From assembly GCF_002863865.1 (NCBI RefSeq), contig NZ_CP022684.1:4097990-4161989 (forward strand): a stretch of DNA of 64,000 nucleotides, written 5' to 3'. The position numbers were made by a program, and so were the translations under genes. The notes beneath the pieces are model-generated. The model was not told the DNA's origin. It saw nothing but the letters and a program-made list of their open reading frames with translations, and ran no database searches. This DNA comes from Ketobacter alkanivorans (GTDB lineage Bacteria > Pseudomonadota > Gammaproteobacteria > Pseudomonadales > Ketobacteraceae). Positions 63,463 through 64,000 of the stretch are shown here, one piece after another. Positions within the stretch are counted from its first letter, which is position 1; every line of letters begins with the position of its first letter.

Positions 63463-63999
63463 TCAGAGCCAGCGATCCAGTTCGATCTGCACGCTGCTGG
63501 TATCATTACCCAGAGACACTTCACCATCCATTATATTGCAGTGTAGTTGCATGGTGCGCGCGCAGAGTTGAGTGAGTTCTGCGCTGGTTCTAGGGCTAAC
63601 ATAATCGACGTGCACGTTATCCAAACAGCGAAATTTTTTCTGATTCTGCTCCCACCAGATGGGGGCGTTGCGCTCACCATAACTGTATACGATCACCTGA
63701 TCGGCGCGATGACTGGCTTTGCGGATGCGTTTTTCGTCCGGTAGCCCTACATCAATCCACAGCTCAACGTGATCCGTTAGATCCCTGCGCCACAGGGCGG
63801 CATCGTCTTCGGTGCTGAGCCCGCGGCCAAAACTAAGGTTGTCACTGGCGTGCAGCGCAAAGGCCAGCAAGCGAATCATCATGCGCTCAATGGTTTCAGA
63901 GGGGTGCAATGCCAGAGTCAGGGTGTGGGGCTGGTAATAATGCCGGTCCATATCGGAAATCTGCAATTCCGCTTTATACACCGTGGATTTGAGAGCCAT
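63463..63999 (-). CDS. yaeQ: YaeQ family protein
   Basis: 178 residues, complete, with its ATG ending at the last-but-one base of the window. N-terminal MALKSTVYKAELQISDMDRHYYQPHTLTLALHPSETIERMMIRLLAFALHA is the YaeQ signature. The fold belongs to the PD-(D/E)XK-like nuclease group. E. coli YaeQ can suppress loss of RfaH, but the molecular role is not established. Confidence 0.93.
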   Translation of the reverse strand: MALKSTVYKAELQISDMDRHYYQPHTLTLALHPSETIERMMIRLLAFALHASDNLSFGRGLSTEDDAALWRRDLTDHVELWIDVGLPDEKRIRKASHRADQVIVYSYGERNAPIWWEQNQKKFRCLDNVHVDYVSPRTSAELTQLCARTMQLHCNIMDGEVSLGNDTSSVQIELDRWL

Positions 64000-64000
64000 G

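Overview
The window is about 64 kb of ordinary-looking chromosome from a heterotrophic gammaproteobacterium. Its gene families and their order fit a marine, lipid- or hydrocarbon-using member of the Pseudomonadales/Oceanospirillales group (Marinobacter, Alcanivorax or Ketobacter-like). The evidence is a Pseudomonas-type leuA-holD-rimI neighbourhood, a Marinobacter-type long fatty acyl-CoA reductase, several short-chain dehydrogenases, thioesterases and a crotonase, RF3, RimI, RlmJ, SlyD and YaeQ. Genus assignment is inference only. No rRNA, tRNA or CRISPR array was seen.

Layout. 1-2.97 kb: 3' end of aceE plus aceF (pyruvate dehydrogenase) and a terminator. 2.9-3.5 kb: a phage-lysozyme-like orphan. 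3.9-10.9 kb: late cobalamin genes in three units: cbiB-cobD (-), cobQ (+), and adenosyltransferase-cobU-cobT-cobC-cobS (-), the last tightly coupled by ATGA overlaps. This set lets the cell amidate and activate corrinoids and build the nucleotide loop, but no corrin-ring genes are present here. 11-18.6 kb: a small unknown gene, panE-like reductase, REC-GGDEF regulator with a broken GGDEF motif, AmpG-like permease, alkyltransferase-like DNA repair protein, FabG-like SDR, two envelope proteins and a HugZ-like protein. 18.6-21.4 kb: fxsA and groES-groEL with both a sigma32-like promoter and a CIRCE operator. 21.4-24.6 kb: a TetR gene beside a 38-bp perfect palindrome and a DUF3592 membrane protein. 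24.6-28.5 kb: leuA, a probable holD, rimI and mscS.

28.5-30.9 kb is the one clearly accessory segment: a frameshifted IS3-family transposase remnant, a decayed unknown gene, and an AbiEi-like/Fic fusion protein whose promoter carries four direct repeats at an exact 24-bp period. 31-43 kb: prfC, a PEP-CTERM protein, a pentapeptide protein, a flavin/2Fe-2S reductase, cytochrome b561-yceI, a lipid-metabolism group (crotonase, thioesterase, quinone oxidoreductase, HSD10-like SDR), a 40-residue lipoprotein, an MFS permease and a PaiB-like protein. 43-51.8 kb: an NMT1-PAS-GGDEF-EAL receptor with a degenerate EAL domain, the fatty acyl-CoA reductase with a divergent FabR/DesT-like regulator and two matching operator-like sites, ilvD and a Dyp-type peroxidase. 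52-64 kb: rlmJ (frameshifted), slyD, a CHASE-PAS-histidine kinase, TM2 and PilZ proteins, the three-gene pntAA-pntAB-pntB transhydrogenase, a thioesterase, an HSL-type esterase and yaeQ.

The most system-like element is the AbiEi-like/Fic locus with its phased repeat array. Other leads are the FAR/regulator pair, the doubly controlled groESL promoter, and several signalling or enzyme-like proteins whose catalytic motifs look lost (lysozyme-like E to Q, GGDEF to SNEQF, EAL lacking DDFG/KID residues).
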